Shown: positions 36,827 through 45,968, numbered from the stretch's first letter. The stretch: 64,000 nt of DNA from Candidatus Blochmannia vicinus (GCA_030020825.1 CP125213.1:186001-250000); one strand, 5' to 3'. The notes: generated from the sequence alone by a model not told the origin. Numbers and translations: made by a program.

Positions 36827-37819
36827 TTAACCATCTAAAATATTTGTCGGAGGCCAATTTTCCAAACGCATTCCTAAAGATAATCCACGAGAAGCTAATA
36901 CATCTTTTATCTCTGTTAATGATTTTTTTCCTAAGTTAGGAGTTTTTAATAACTCCACTTCTGTTCGTTGTACTAAATCACCAATATAATGAATAGATTC
37001 TGCTTTTAAACAATTAGCAGAGCGTACAGTCAGTTCTAAATCATCAACAAGACGTAATAAAATTGGATCGAATTCTGGTTTTTCTTCTTTATGTTCTGGT
37101 TGATGTATATCTTTCAAATCAATAAAAGCCACTAATTGTTCGGATAAAATTGTAGCTGCACGCCTAATTGCTTCTTCAGGTTCTATAGTGCCATTAGTTT
37201 CCATGTCAATAATTAGTTTATCTAAATCTGTACGTTGTTCAACACGAGCAGCTTCTACGTTATAAGAAATTCTTTCTACTGGACTATAACATGCGTCTAA
37301 TAATAATCGACCAATTGGTAAGGTATCTGATTCAGGATTAAATCTAGAAGAAGCTGGGACATAACCTCTTCCCCGTTGTACTTTTATACGCATATTAATA
37401 GATGCGTTCTTATCGGTTATATGACATATAACATGATTTGGAGTAATAATTTTTACATTATTGGTATCATATGTAATATCGTTTGCGACCACAGGACCGA
37501 TACCAGATTTTTTTAAAGTTAGAATAATGTGATCTTTTCCTTCAATTCTAATAGCTAATTTCTTTAGATTAAGTAAAATTTCTAAAATATCTTCTTGTAT
37601 ACCTTCTTTTGTAGTGTATTCGTGCAGTACTCCGTCAATTTCAACTTCTGTTATCGCATATCCAGGCATTGAGGAAAGTAAAATACGACGTAGGGCGTTT
37701 CCTAAAGTATGCCCAAATCCTCGTTCCAATGGTTCTAAAGTAACTTTGGAGTGAGTGTTAGTAATTTGTTCAATATCTACTAAACGTGGTTTTAAAAATT
37801 CTGTTGCAGAGTTCTGCAT
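36827..37819 (-). CDS. rpoA: RNA polymerase alpha subunit
   Basis: Assembles RNA polymerase and contacts UP elements and activators. It has 330 residues (E. coli 329). The N-terminal domain has FGHTLGNALRRILLSS. The C-terminal domain (about 250-330) is complete, with the DNA-contact region VRSANCLKAE and TPNLGKKSLTEIK, so activation through the alpha CTD remains possible. Position in the alpha operon is canonical. Confidence 0.98.
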   Translation of the reverse strand: MQNSATEFLKPRLVDIEQITNTHSKVTLEPLERGFGHTLGNALRRILLSSMPGYAITEVEIDGVLHEYTTKEGIQEDILEILLNLKKLAIRIEGKDHIILTLKKSGIGPVVANDITYDTNNVKIITPNHVICHITDKNASINMRIKVQRGRGYVPASSRFNPESDTLPIGRLLLDACYSPVERISYNVEAARVEQRTDLDKLIIDMETNGTIEPEEAIRRAATILSEQLVAFIDLKDIHQPEHKEEKPEFDPILLRLVDDLELTVRSANCLKAESIHYIGDLVQRTEVELLKTPNLGKKSLTEIKDVLASRGLSLGMRLENWPPTNILDG

Positions 37820-37853
37820 TGCTGCCTCTCTTTTATTATCTTACAATATTTGT

Positions 37854-38477
37854 TTATTTTGAATATAATTCCACAATCAGATGTTCATCGATATTTGCAG
37901 ATAATTCGTTGCGTTCTGGATAACGTTTAAATATGCCTTGCAATTCAACAGGATCAATTTCAATCCATGCTAATTTTTCTCGTTGCTGCTCAGAAAGTTC
38001 TAAAGCAGCACGAATTCTGGATTGATTCCGTGATTTTTTACGGATCTTAATAATTGTATTAGGCATAACTTGATATGAAGCTATATTAACAATATGGTCA
38101 TTAACCATAATGGATTTATGGCTTACTAATTGACGAGCTTCAGCACGTGTTGCTCCAAATCCCATACGATATATAATATTATCTAATCTACTTTCTAATA
38201 ATTTCAGTAAATTTTCACCGGTGTTTCCTTTAATACGCGTAGCTTTTTTATAATAATTAGAAAATTGACGTTCTAAGATACCATACATACGTCTAACTTT
38301 TTGTTTTTCTCGTAACTGTATTCCATAATCTGACAACCGAGATTTACGTATATTATGTTGCCCTGGGGGTTGTTCAGGTTTACATTTGGAATCAATTGGA
38401 CGAATTCCAGATTTTAAAAATAGGTCTGTTCCTTCACGACGACTGAGTTTAAGTTTAGGTCCTAAATATTTTGCCAT
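37854..38477 (-). CDS. rpsD: 30S ribosomal protein S4
   Basis: Primary 16S-binding protein and, in E. coli, translational repressor of the alpha operon. It has 207 residues from the ATG at 38477 (MAKYLGPKLKLSRREG). The frame is open for a further 23 codons upstream into rpsK, which alignment excludes. The S4 RNA-binding domain (RLDNIIYRMGFGATRAEARQ) is intact. Confidence 0.97.
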   Translation of the reverse strand: MAKYLGPKLKLSRREGTDLFLKSGIRPIDSKCKPEQPPGQHNIRKSRLSDYGIQLREKQKVRRMYGILERQFSNYYKKATRIKGNTGENLLKLLESRLDNIIYRMGFGATRAEARQLVSHKSIMVNDHIVNIASYQVMPNTIIKIRKKSRNQSRIRAALELSEQQREKLAWIEIDPVELQGIFKRYPERNELSANIDEHLIVELYSK

Positions 38478-38515
38478 ATACTTGATTTCCTTGAAAATAA
38501 CATTAGTGTGTCTTT

Positions 38516-38908
38516 TTAGACACGGCGTTTTTTGGAAGGACGGCAACCATTATGAGGGATCGGAGTAACATCAGTAATACTAGTGATATTGAATCCTGAT
38601 GCGTTTAATGCTCGTACTGCAGATTCACGCCCTGGTCCAGGCCCTTTGACCATAACTTCTAAATTTTTTACTCCATATTCTTGCACTATTTCAGCACACC
38701 GTTCTGCTGCTATTTGTGCAGCGAATGGTGTGGATTTTCGAGATCCACGAAACCCAGAGCCGCCAGCTGTAGTCCATCCCAAAGTATTACCTTGTTTATC
38801 ACTAATAGTGATTATAGTATTATTAAAAGATGCATGTATGTGTGCCACACCATCTAAAATTTGTTTTTTGAGTCGTCTGCGCGCTCGAAGATTGGATGAT
38901 TTAATCAT
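38516..38908 (-). CDS. rpsK: 30S ribosomal protein S11
   Basis: Platform protein of the small subunit, 130 residues (E. coli 129). Typical segments are HIHASFNNTIITI, GSGFRGSRKSTPFAAQ and the C-terminal PIPHNGCRPSKKRRV. Between rpsM and rpsD in the alpha operon. Confidence 0.97.
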   Translation of the reverse strand: MIKSSNLRARRRLKKQILDGVAHIHASFNNTIITISDKQGNTLGWTTAGGSGFRGSRKSTPFAAQIAAERCAEIVQEYGVKNLEVMVKGPGPGRESAVRALNASGFNITSITDVTPIPHNGCRPSKKRRV

Positions 38909-38945
38909 ATGTGTTTTTATATTTCTTTTATTAAATTTACTTAAG

Positions 38946-39302
38946 TTATTTGTTTATTGATTTGCGAGGACCTTTACGGGTTCTTGCGTTTGTTCTAGTT
39001 CTTTGACCTCGTACTGGTAGATTACGACGATGTCGTAATCCGCGGTAAGTGCCAAGATCAATCAATCGTTTAATGTTTAGAGTTACCTCTCGGCGTAAAT
39101 CTCCTTCTACGATATATTTGTCTACTGCATCACGTAATTTATCTATATAGACTTCAGATAATTTACACAGTTTCAAATTTTCATTTATTCCTATATTTGA
39201 ACAAATTAATCGAGCACGAGATTTACCAATTCCGTAAATGGACATTAAAGCAATAACGGTATGTTTGTGATCAGGAATATTGATACCTGCTATACGTACC
39301 AC
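38946..39302 (-). CDS. rpsM: 30S ribosomal protein S13
   Basis: Small-subunit head protein contacting the P-site tRNA. Its 118 residues equal E. coli. Contains RIAGINIPDHKH, YGIGKSRA and the basic tail RGQRTRTNARTRKGP. First gene of the alpha operon, 33 bases after rpmJ. Confidence 0.97.
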   Translation of the reverse strand: MVRIAGINIPDHKHTVIALMSIYGIGKSRARLICSNIGINENLKLCKLSEVYIDKLRDAVDKYIVEGDLRREVTLNIKRLIDLGTYRGLRHRRNLPVRGQRTRTNARTRKGPRKSINK

Positions 39303-39335
39303 TATTTATACTCCTAAAATTGATATTAATAAAAA

Positions 39336-39452
39336 TTATCCTTGTCGTTGTTTGTGTTTTGGATCTATACGACAAACAACTCGAACGATGTTGTGTCTTT
39401 TTACAATTTCACAATGACGACAGAACTTTTTTACTGACGCACGTACTTTCAT
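39336..39452 (-). CDS. rpmJ: 50S ribosomal protein L36
   Basis: A 38-residue protein, the same length as E. coli L36. It begins MKVRASVKKFCRHC and ends DPKHKQRQG. The zinc-ribbon residues Cys11, Cys14, Cys27 and His33 are all present, so this is the zinc-binding (C+) form. It lies between secY and rpsM, its universal position in this cluster. Confidence 0.95.
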   Translation of the reverse strand: MKVRASVKKFCRHCEIVKRHNIVRVVCRIDPKHKQRQG

Positions 39453-39494
39453 GATTTTTTCCTATATATAAAATAAAGTTTAAAAATTTTTTAA

Positions 39495-40832
39495 TTAGTG
39501 ATTAAAATGTTTCAGATTTGCTTTTTTTAGTACAGATTCATACTGACTAGACATCATTAAAGTTTGTATTTGCACCATAAAATCCATGATCACCACAACT
39601 ACAATAAGTAAAGATGTACCTCCAAAATAAAAAGGGACTTTCATAGCAATTCTCATAAACTCTGGTACTAGACAAATAAATGTAACATATATCGCTCCAA
39701 TGAAAGTTAAACGAATCATAATTTTATTGATATATTTTGATGTTTGTTCTCCTGGTCTAATTCCAGGAACAAATGCTCCAGATTTTTTTAAATTTTCGGC
39801 TGTTTCACGTGGATTAAATACTAAAGATGTGTAAAAAAAACAAAAAAACATAATAGCTGCTGCGTAAAGTAAAATATATAATGGTTGGCCTGGTTGTAGA
39901 TATAAAGACATGATAGTTAACCATTGCCAACTGGTGCTGCTTCCAAACCAAGAAACAACGGTTCCTGGAAATAAGATTACACTGGAAGCAAAAATAGCAG
40001 GAATAACACCAGCCATATTTACTTTAAGCGGTAAGTGTGTGTTTTGAGCAGCATAAACACGCCGACCTTGCTGACGTTGAGCATAATGCACTAGAATTCG
40101 ACGTTGTCCTCTCTCCATAAATACAACGAAAAAAGTAATACTAAATATTAAACAGACAACTAAAATTAATATGAAGAAATGTAATTCATCTTGTCTTACT
40201 TGTTCTATAGTATGGCCTATAGCTAGTGGTAATCCAGCGATTATTCCTGAAAAAATAATAACTGAAATTCCGTTTCCTATTCCTTTGTTAGTAATTTGAT
40301 CACCTAACCACATTAAAAAAACAGTCCCACAAACAAGACTAATAATTGCAATACAATAAAAAGAAAATCCTGGATTAATCACTAATCCAGGTACACTAGG
40401 CAAACTAGTTACAATACCTACTGATTGTAATATTCCCAGTATTAAAGTACCATAACGAATATACTGGTTAATTAGTTTTCTTCCACTCTCTCCTTCTTTT
40501 TTAATTTCTATTAAAGCAGGATGTACCGCGGTTAATAGTTGCACAATAATTGAGGATGAAATATATGGCATAATTCCTAAACTAAAAATAGAAGCGCGGC
40601 TTAAGGATCCTCCAGAAAACATGTTAAACATTTCAATAATAGTGCCTTGTTGTTGTTCGATAATTTTTGATAAAACAATTAAATCTACTCCCGGGATTGG
40701 AATAAATGATCCTATACGGAAAATAATCAAAGCAGTAATCACAAATATAATTCTTCGTTTTAATTCGTACAACCCACCTTGTACACTTTTAAAAGTATAT
40801 TTAGATTGCCATTTTTTAGTAACTATCATCAT
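39495..40832 (-). CDS. secY: Protein translocase subunit SecY
   Basis: Channel-forming subunit of the Sec translocon with ten membrane helices. It has 445 residues (E. coli 443). Conserved regions are GSFIPIPGVD, FNMFSGGSLSRASIFSLGIMP (plug region nearby), the cytoplasmic loop GQRRILVHYAQRQQGRR and the C5 loop NPRETAENLKKSGAF. Starts at 40832 or the adjacent ATG at 40829. Seven bases separate it from rplO. Confidence 0.98.
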   Translation of the reverse strand: MMIVTKKWQSKYTFKSVQGGLYELKRRIIFVITALIIFRIGSFIPIPGVDLIVLSKIIEQQQGTIIEMFNMFSGGSLSRASIFSLGIMPYISSSIIVQLLTAVHPALIEIKKEGESGRKLINQYIRYGTLILGILQSVGIVTSLPSVPGLVINPGFSFYCIAIISLVCGTVFLMWLGDQITNKGIGNGISVIIFSGIIAGLPLAIGHTIEQVRQDELHFFILILVVCLIFSITFFVVFMERGQRRILVHYAQRQQGRRVYAAQNTHLPLKVNMAGVIPAIFASSVILFPGTVVSWFGSSTSWQWLTIMSLYLQPGQPLYILLYAAAIMFFCFFYTSLVFNPRETAENLKKSGAFVPGIRPGEQTSKYINKIMIRLTFIGAIYVTFICLVPEFMRIAMKVPFYFGGTSLLIVVVVIMDFMVQIQTLMMSSQYESVLKKANLKHFNH

Positions 40833-40839
40833 TAATTTT

Positions 40840-41280
40840 TTAATTACCTCTTATTTGTCCACCTACAGCTTGAATAGCAATTTGTGCTCCTTTGCTAATG
40901 CGCAAGCTACTATGTAGTATGATAGGACATTTTATTTCTCCAGACATTATAATTTTAACAAACTTAATTTTTTTCTTAATAATATTATGTTCTTTTAGTA
41001 CATTCACGTCTATTATTTTGTTGGGAATACAGGATAAAGCAGATAATTTAATTTCTTGGGTAACCATAGATTTATGAGATATAAATCCAAATTTTGGTAA
41101 CCTACGGTATAAAGGAGTTTGTCCGCCTTCAAATCCAAGACGTATTTTACCTCCAGAACGAGATTTTTGTCCTTTATGACCACGCCCTCCTGTTTTACCT
41201 AATCCAGATCCTATACCTCGGCCTACTCGTTTATTTAAACGTTTAGATCCTTTAGAAGGAGAAATAGTATTAAGATACAT
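40840..41280 (-). CDS. rplO: 50S ribosomal protein L15
   Basis: Large-subunit assembly protein, 146 residues (E. coli 144). The Gly/Arg-rich N-terminal extension GKTGGRGHKGQKSRSGG and GFEGGQTPLYRRLPK are diagnostic. Part of the spc operon between rpmD and secY. Confidence 0.97.
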   Translation of the reverse strand: MYLNTISPSKGSKRLNKRVGRGIGSGLGKTGGRGHKGQKSRSGGKIRLGFEGGQTPLYRRLPKFGFISHKSMVTQEIKLSALSCIPNKIIDVNVLKEHNIIKKKIKFVKIIMSGEIKCPIILHSSLRISKGAQIAIQAVGGQIRGN

Positions 41281-41283
41281 TAT

Positions 41284-41463
41284 TTATTCCTCCACTTTAA
41301 TCATGTAAGAAATTAAATTAATCATACCACGGATAGAAGGTGTATCAATCCTTTTAACAGTATTTCTGATATGGGATAATCCCAGTCCACGTAAAGTTGC
41401 TTTATGTTTTGGCAGGCACCCAATAGAACTTTTAGTTTGGGTCAATTTAATAGTTTTTAACAT
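41284..41463 (-). CDS. rpmD: 50S ribosomal protein L30
   Basis: A 59-residue protein, identical in length to E. coli L30. The translation starts MLKTIKLTQTKSSIGCLPKH and ends INLISYMIKVEE. Its start codon lies inside the 3' end of rpsE, overlapping by 17 bases because rpsE has a longer C terminus than in E. coli. Confidence 0.94.
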   Translation of the reverse strand: MLKTIKLTQTKSSIGCLPKHKATLRGLGLSHIRNTVKRIDTPSIRGMINLISYMIKVEE

Positions 41464-41971
41464 AATTATAATAACCTAAAATTTCTTTGATAGATTTACC
41501 CCTTTTTTCTGCAATCATTTGGGGAGATTTCATGTTTTGTAATGCATTCAGAGTTGCACGAACTATATTAATAGGATTTGTAGATCCATAAGCTTTTGCT
41601 AGCACATTATGTATTCCAACTACTTCTAAAATAGCACGCATTGTAGTTCCAGCGATAATTCCAGTTCCTTCAGAAGCAGGTTGCATGTAAATATGAGAAC
41701 CTGTATACGTTCCTTTGACTACATGTTGTAAAGTTCCTTTATATAGGGAAACAATTATCATATTACGACGAGCTTTTTCCATTGATTTTTGAATAGCCGA
41801 TGGAACTTCACGAGCTTTACCGTAACCAAATCCTACACGACCATTTGTATCGCCCACTACAGTTAATGCTGTAAAACTAAATACACGACCGCCTTTAACA
41901 GTTTTAGAGACTCGGTTTACTGTAATTAATTTTTCTTGCAATTCACCAGGCTGTTTATCGATATATTTCAT
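41447..41971 (-). CDS. rpsE: 30S ribosomal protein S5
   Basis: Small-subunit fidelity protein, 174 residues (E. coli 167). The dsRBD-like N-terminal domain has NRVSKTVKGGRVFSFTALTVVG and the C-terminal domain AKAYGSTNPINIVRAT. The extra C-terminal residues (YYNYVKNY) run into rpmD. Confidence 0.97.
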   Translation of the reverse strand: MKYIDKQPGELQEKLITVNRVSKTVKGGRVFSFTALTVVGDTNGRVGFGYGKAREVPSAIQKSMEKARRNMIIVSLYKGTLQHVVKGTYTGSHIYMQPASEGTGIIAGTTMRAILEVVGIHNVLAKAYGSTNPINIVRATLNALQNMKSPQMIAEKRGKSIKEILGYYNYVKNY

Positions 41972-41986
41972 GTTATTTTCCTTAAT

Positions 41987-42340
41987 TTAAAATATCAGCC
42001 CAGCTTGTCTAGCGTGATTCGCTAACATTTGTACTCTACCATGATATTTAAATCCAGAACGATCAAAAGATACACTTGTAATATTTTTTTTTGTTGCACG
42101 TTCTGCAATAATTTTTCCTACTATAGCTGCAGCTTTTTTATTACTAGTTGTTTGCACTTGATTTGAAATTATTTTTTCCGTAGTAGAAGCTGTCACTAAT
42201 ACATTTGAGTTATCTTGTGAAATTATTTGCGCATAAATATGCTTACAAGTCCTATGTATTACTAATCTAGTTGCTCCTAATTTATATAATTTCTTTCGTA
42301 CTTTTTTAGCTCTTTTAATACGAGCATCTTTTTTATTCAT
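41987..42340 (-). CDS. rplR: 50S ribosomal protein L18
   Basis: 5S rRNA-binding protein of the central protuberance, 117 residues as in E. coli. Contains ARIKRAKKVRKKLYKLGATRL, FDRSGFKYHGRV and the C-terminal ANHARQAGLIF. Its RNA partner is the solitary 5S gene at 32.6 kb. Confidence 0.96.
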   Translation of the reverse strand: MNKKDARIKRAKKVRKKLYKLGATRLVIHRTCKHIYAQIISQDNSNVLVTASTTEKIISNQVQTTSNKKAAAIVGKIIAERATKKNITSVSFDRSGFKYHGRVQMLANHARQAGLIF

Positions 42341-42371
42341 ATTACATTATTCTCTATATGATTGATAATAA

Positions 42372-42941
42372 TTATCTTTTTTTAGTATCTTTACTATGTA
42401 TTATTTCATTAATGTAGCGAATACCTTTTCCCTTAAAAGGTTCAGGAGGACGAAGTGATCTTAAATCTGCTGCAATTTGCCCAACAATTTGCTTATTTAT
42501 CCCTGTTATAATAATTTCGGTTTGGCTTGGACATGTCGCTGTAATTTCTACAGGTAATGTATAATTAATAGAATGAGAAAATCCTATAGTTAGGTTTATT
42601 ATATTATTTTTAATAGCTATACGATAACCTATCCCTATTAATTGCAATTTTTTAGTGAACCCTGTTGTAACACCAGTAATCATACTATTAATTAATGCGC
42701 TCGTTGTTCCGATTAATGCTTTATTTTTATTATTAACATTTTCGGTGGTATATACCACTAGTTTTTTTTCATCATGTAATTGCACATCAATTGATTTATG
42801 TAATTTTAAAGTTAATGTACCAAGTATACCTGTAACATAAATGCAACGGTCTTGTAGTTTTATTGTTGTTGTATTTTTAGGAATAAGAATGATTGTTTTA
42901 TATATATGTGGCGTATAAATATGTTTAGCATCAGGATACAT
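42372..42941 (-). CDS. rplF: 50S ribosomal protein L6
   Basis: Large-subunit protein near the factor-binding site. The C-terminal domain is well conserved (GFTKKLQLIGIGYR, LRSLRPPEPFKGKGIRY). The N terminus is unusual: no start codon exists at the E. coli position. I choose ATG 42941 because GGGGAGA lies nine bases upstream, giving 189 residues (E. coli 177) and an 11-base overlap with rpsH. An alternative ATG at 42965 would overlap more. Confidence 0.9.
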   Translation of the reverse strand: MYPDAKHIYTPHIYKTIILIPKNTTTIKLQDRCIYVTGILGTLTLKLHKSIDVQLHDEKKLVVYTTENVNNKNKALIGTTSALINSMITGVTTGFTKKLQLIGIGYRIAIKNNIINLTIGFSHSINYTLPVEITATCPSQTEIIITGINKQIVGQIAADLRSLRPPEPFKGKGIRYINEIIHSKDTKKR

Positions 42942-43326
42942 AACATATAATCTCCCCACCAACATTAAGCTGACGAGCTTTATTATCTGTAATTATACCT
43001 TTAGAAGTAGAAATAATAACAATTCCCATTCCAGACATTACTTGAGGTAATTCTTTTCTCTTTCTATAGATACGTAATCCAGGGCGACTAATACGCTGTA
43101 TAGTATCTATGACAGGTTTCCTTTTTTGATAATATTTTAGAAATATTTCTAAAATAGGTTTAACATTATTTTTAATATTATATTTCTTTATAAATCCTTC
43201 TTCTGCTAATACATTAGCAATCGCTATCTTCATTGTGGAAGATGGGGTGCAAATTTTTTCTTTTTTAGAAATTTGCCCATTACGTATAGTAGTTAACATT
43301 TCTGCAATCGAATCTTGCATGCTCAT
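42931..43326 (-). CDS. rpsH: 30S ribosomal protein S8
   Basis: Central-domain 16S-binding protein and, in E. coli, repressor of the spc operon. It has 131 residues from MSMQDSIAEML (E. coli 130). Earlier in-frame codons overlap rpsN and are excluded. Contains SRPGLRIYRKRKELPQVMSG and STSKGIITD. Confidence 0.96.
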   Translation of the reverse strand: MSMQDSIAEMLTTIRNGQISKKEKICTPSSTMKIAIANVLAEEGFIKKYNIKNNVKPILEIFLKYYQKRKPVIDTIQRISRPGLRIYRKRKELPQVMSGMGIVIISTSKGIITDNKARQLNVGGEIICYVS

Positions 43327-43355
43327 TGTGTAGGACTCCGACAGTAAATAATTAG

Positions 43356-43661
43356 TTACCAACTAGCTTTTCTTAAACCAGGTATTTCTCCGCGCATGGC
43401 AGCTTCACGTAACTTCATACGACTTAATCCAAATTTTCTTAAAAAAGCATGAGGACGTCCAGTGTGACGACAACGATTACGTCGTCTAGATGGGCTAGAA
43501 TCGCGTGGTAAAGTCTGTAATTTCAAAACAGCGTTCCAACGTTCTTTGTTAGAAACACGTTGATTAACGATGATTTTTTTTAGAGAAATCCGTTGTGTAT
43601 AATATTTATTAACTAACTTTAAACGTTTTATTTCGCGCGCTTTTACGGATTCTTTAGTCAT
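43356..43661 (-). CDS. rpsN: 30S ribosomal protein S14
   Basis: A 101-residue S14 of the long, zinc-independent type, as in E. coli. Recognised by LQTLPRDSSPSRRRNRCRHTGRPHAFLRKFGLSR (split here as two adjoining conserved segments) and the terminal GEIPGLRKASW. Overlaps the rplE stop by four bases (ATGA). Confidence 0.96.
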   Translation of the reverse strand: MTKESVKAREIKRLKLVNKYYTQRISLKKIIVNQRVSNKERWNAVLKLQTLPRDSSPSRRRNRCRHTGRPHAFLRKFGLSRMKLREAAMRGEIPGLRKASW

Positions 43662-44236
43662 GCTTTAACTCTCCTATTTGAAGGGATAGGATACGATTGT
43701 TTTCTAAATGGAAAACGACAAGCGGATAACAAAGCATGTGCTTCATTATCAGAAATAGCATTCGTAGTTATAGTGATATCCATTCCTCGCACGTCATCAA
43801 CAGTATCATAATCAATCTCAGGAAAGATAATTTGCTCACGTATTCCAATGCTGTAATTACCATGGCCATCAAAAGATTTAATAGATAAACCTCTAAAATC
43901 ACGAATACGAGGCATAGCAATAGAAATGAATCTCTCAACAAATTCCCACATACGTGTTCCTCGTAAAGTTACTTTACATCCAATTGGCTGGCCTTGCCGA
44001 ATTTTAAAACTAGAAATAGATTTACGTGCTTTAGTTACAATTGGTTTTTGTCCTGAAATTTTCATTAAATCTTCTGTTGCTTTTTCTAAAAAAATTTTAT
44101 TGGTAATAGATTTTCCCACTCCCATATTAATAGTAATTTTTTTAATTGTAGGAACTTGCATAACAGATTGGTACTTAAATTTTTGCATTAAACTTTGTAT
44201 TACATTATTTTTATAATAGTCATATAAATTAGTCAT
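43658..44236 (-). CDS. rplE: 50S ribosomal protein L5
   Basis: 5S rRNA-binding protein of the central protuberance, 192 residues. E. coli L5 has 179 and ends at FPFRK, whereas here about a dozen basic residues follow (QSYPIPSNRRVKA). Core segments are INMGVGKSITNK, SGQKPIVTKARKSIS and IFPEIDYDTVDDVRGMDI. The extension reaches the rpsN start, so it may be a readthrough product of a shifted stop. Confidence 0.96.
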   Translation of the reverse strand: MTNLYDYYKNNVIQSLMQKFKYQSVMQVPTIKKITINMGVGKSITNKIFLEKATEDLMKISGQKPIVTKARKSISSFKIRQGQPIGCKVTLRGTRMWEFVERFISIAMPRIRDFRGLSIKSFDGHGNYSIGIREQIIFPEIDYDTVDDVRGMDITITTNAISDNEAHALLSACRFPFRKQSYPIPSNRRVKA

Positions 44237-44248
44237 ATATTGTTCCAG

Positions 44249-44569
44249 CTACTTAATTACGTCTCCATTAGACTTAAAAATTCGTATTTTTTTACCATTT
44301 TTTATTTTAAATCCTACACGATCTGCTTTATTTAAAGTAGCATTAAATATTGCAATATTAGATAAATCGACAGACGCTTCCTTTTCAATAATGCCTCCTG
44401 GTTGATTTTTGTTTGGGATGGGTTTTTGATGTTTTTTTACTAAATTTATTCCTGTTACTATAGCTCTATTTTTATCATAAAAAATGTGCTTTACTTTTCC
44501 TTTTTTTCCTTTATCTTTTCCACTTAATACGATAACTTCATCATTACATTTAATTTTAGCGGCTGCCAT
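44249..44569 (-). CDS. rplX: 50S ribosomal protein L24
   Basis: Assembly-initiating large-subunit protein, 106 residues from MAAAKIKCNDEV (E. coli 104). The KOW motif is in VIVLSGKDKGKKGKVK. Residues opened upstream overlap rplN and are excluded. Confidence 0.96.
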   Translation of the reverse strand: MAAAKIKCNDEVIVLSGKDKGKKGKVKHIFYDKNRAIVTGINLVKKHQKPIPNKNQPGGIIEKEASVDLSNIAIFNATLNKADRVGFKIKNGKKIRIFKSNGDVIK

Positions 44570-44583
44570 TATAACAATCTCCA

Positions 44584-44955
44584 TCAAAGTACTTCGGGAG
44601 CTAAAGAAATAATCTTCATAAATTTCTCGTTACGTAATTCACGAGTTACTGGTCCAAAAATACGAGTGCCTACAGGTTGAGCACTTGTATCATGTAGCAA
44701 TACGCAGGCATTATTATCGAATCTGATAATAGATCCATCTGAACGACGCACGCCTTTTTTTGTACGAACCACAACAGCTTTTAGTACATCACCTTTCTTT
44801 ACTTTAGCACGCGGTACGGCTTCCTTGATAGCAACTTTAATAACGTCACCGATATTAGCATAACGACGACCAGATCCTCCTAACACTTTAATACACATTA
44901 CATATCGCGCTCCAGAGTTATCAGCAACATTTAAAATAGTACGTTCTTGAATCAC
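44584..44955 (-). CDS. rplN: 50S ribosomal protein L14
   Basis: Large-subunit protein at the subunit interface. Contains ILNVADNSGARYVMCIKVLG and VRRSDGSIIRFDNNA. An ATG at 44967 opens the frame, but a GTG at 44955, six bases after GGAG, gives exactly the E. coli length (123) and N terminus (VIQE for MIQE). I therefore take GTG as the start, with that ATG lying at the ribosome-binding site. First gene of the spc operon. The preceding 107-base gap is where its promoter should be. Confidence 0.95.
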   Translation of the reverse strand: MIQERTILNVADNSGARYVMCIKVLGGSGRRYANIGDVIKVAIKEAVPRAKVKKGDVLKAVVVRTKKGVRRSDGSIIRFDNNACVLLHDTSAQPVGTRIFGPVTRELRNEKFMKIISLAPEVL

Positions 44956-45074
44956 ACAAAACTCCATAATAATTATAATAATAATTAATTGACATTTTTA
45001 AAAGATATATATCTTAAAATCTATTACATTAGTTATATTAAACAATTTATCATGAATTATATATTATATTTTGT

Positions 45075-45332
45075 TTAAAAAAAATCTGATTTTTTGATAA
45101 TAGAAGTTAGTATCCAAGATTTTGTTTTAGAAATGGGACGACATTCTTTCATTGAAATGATGTCTCCAATATTAGTTTCATTATTAGGGTCGTGTACATG
45201 TAATTTAGTGGTGCGTTTAATAAACTTTTCATATGTTGAATGTTTAATTAAACGTTCAACAGAAACAACAGCAGATTTGTTCATTTTATTACTAATTACG
45301 CGACCTATTAGGACACGAATCCTATCAACCAT
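45075..45332 (-). CDS. rpsQ: 30S ribosomal protein S17
   Basis: 16S-binding OB-fold protein, 85 residues (E. coli 84). Contains GRVISNKMNKSAVVSVER and the HDPNNETNIGDIISMKECRPISKTK segment in separate conserved blocks. Last gene of the S10 operon. The gap to rplN contains the short palindrome AAGATATATATCTT (45002-45015). Confidence 0.95.
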   Translation of the reverse strand: MVDRIRVLIGRVISNKMNKSAVVSVERLIKHSTYEKFIKRTTKLHVHDPNNETNIGDIISMKECRPISKTKSWILTSIIKKSDFF

Positions 45333-45347
45333 GAAATATCCTCCTTT

Positions 45348-45557
45348 TTATATGTTTTTATTATTAGATAAGTAATATTTAATAGATGCTATATTACGAC
45401 GCACTTTTTTTAATAAATGCAATTGTTTTAATTGCCCTGCTTTTGCCTGTATACGTAAGTTAAAATATTCACGTAATACTTTTATTAGTTCTGCTTTAAA
45501 CGAAGTAATAACATTCTCCTGCTTTTTTTGATTTAATGGTTTTATTATTTTATTCAT
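45348..45557 (-). CDS. rpmC: 50S ribosomal protein L29
   Basis: Small helical protein at the peptide exit, 69 residues (E. coli 63). Recognised by LREYFNLRIQAKAGQLKQ and HLLKKVRRNIASIK. The first ten or so residues are diverged. Its start abuts the rplP stop. Confidence 0.94.
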   Translation of the reverse strand: MNKIIKPLNQKKQENVITSFKAELIKVLREYFNLRIQAKAGQLKQLHLLKKVRRNIASIKYYLSNNKNI

Positions 45558-45961
45558 TATATTCCTATTAAAGTGGTTTTAATCGGTAATTTTGAAGCAC
45601 CTAACTTAAAAGCACTATATGCTAATTCTTTTGGTACTCCGTTTATTTCATATAAAATTTTCCCTGGTTGTATTAACGTTACCCAATATTCTACATTACC
45701 TTTTCCTTTTCCCATTCGTACTTCGAGAGGTTTTTTAGTGATAGGCTTGTCTGGGAAAACACGAATCCATATTTGTCCTTGACGCTTTATAGCACGACTT
45801 ATAGCACGTCGTGCAGCTTCAATTTGACAAGATTTTAATCGTCCACGACTAGTAGCTTTTAAAGCAAATTTTCCAAAACTGATACTGTCATTTGTTATTA
45901 TTCCTCGATTACGTCCTTTATGCATTTTACGAAACTTTGTGTTTTTTGGTTGCAGCAACAT
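45557..45961 (-). CDS. rplP: 50S ribosomal protein L16
   Basis: Large-subunit protein near the A site, 134 residues (E. coli 136). Begins MLLQPKNTKFRKMHKGRNRG and contains GRLKSCQIEAARRAISRAIKR and FPDKPITKKPLEVRMGKGKG. Eight bases after rpsC. Confidence 0.97.
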   Translation of the reverse strand: MLLQPKNTKFRKMHKGRNRGIITNDSISFGKFALKATSRGRLKSCQIEAARRAISRAIKRQGQIWIRVFPDKPITKKPLEVRMGKGKGNVEYWVTLIQPGKILYEINGVPKELAYSAFKLGASKLPIKTTLIGI

Positions 45962-45968
45962 CCTATTA

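Noticed and set aside
45002..45015. AAGATATATATCTT palindrome before rplN as an operator
   Set aside because: Fourteen A/T-dominated bases can easily be palindromic by chance here; no supporting context.
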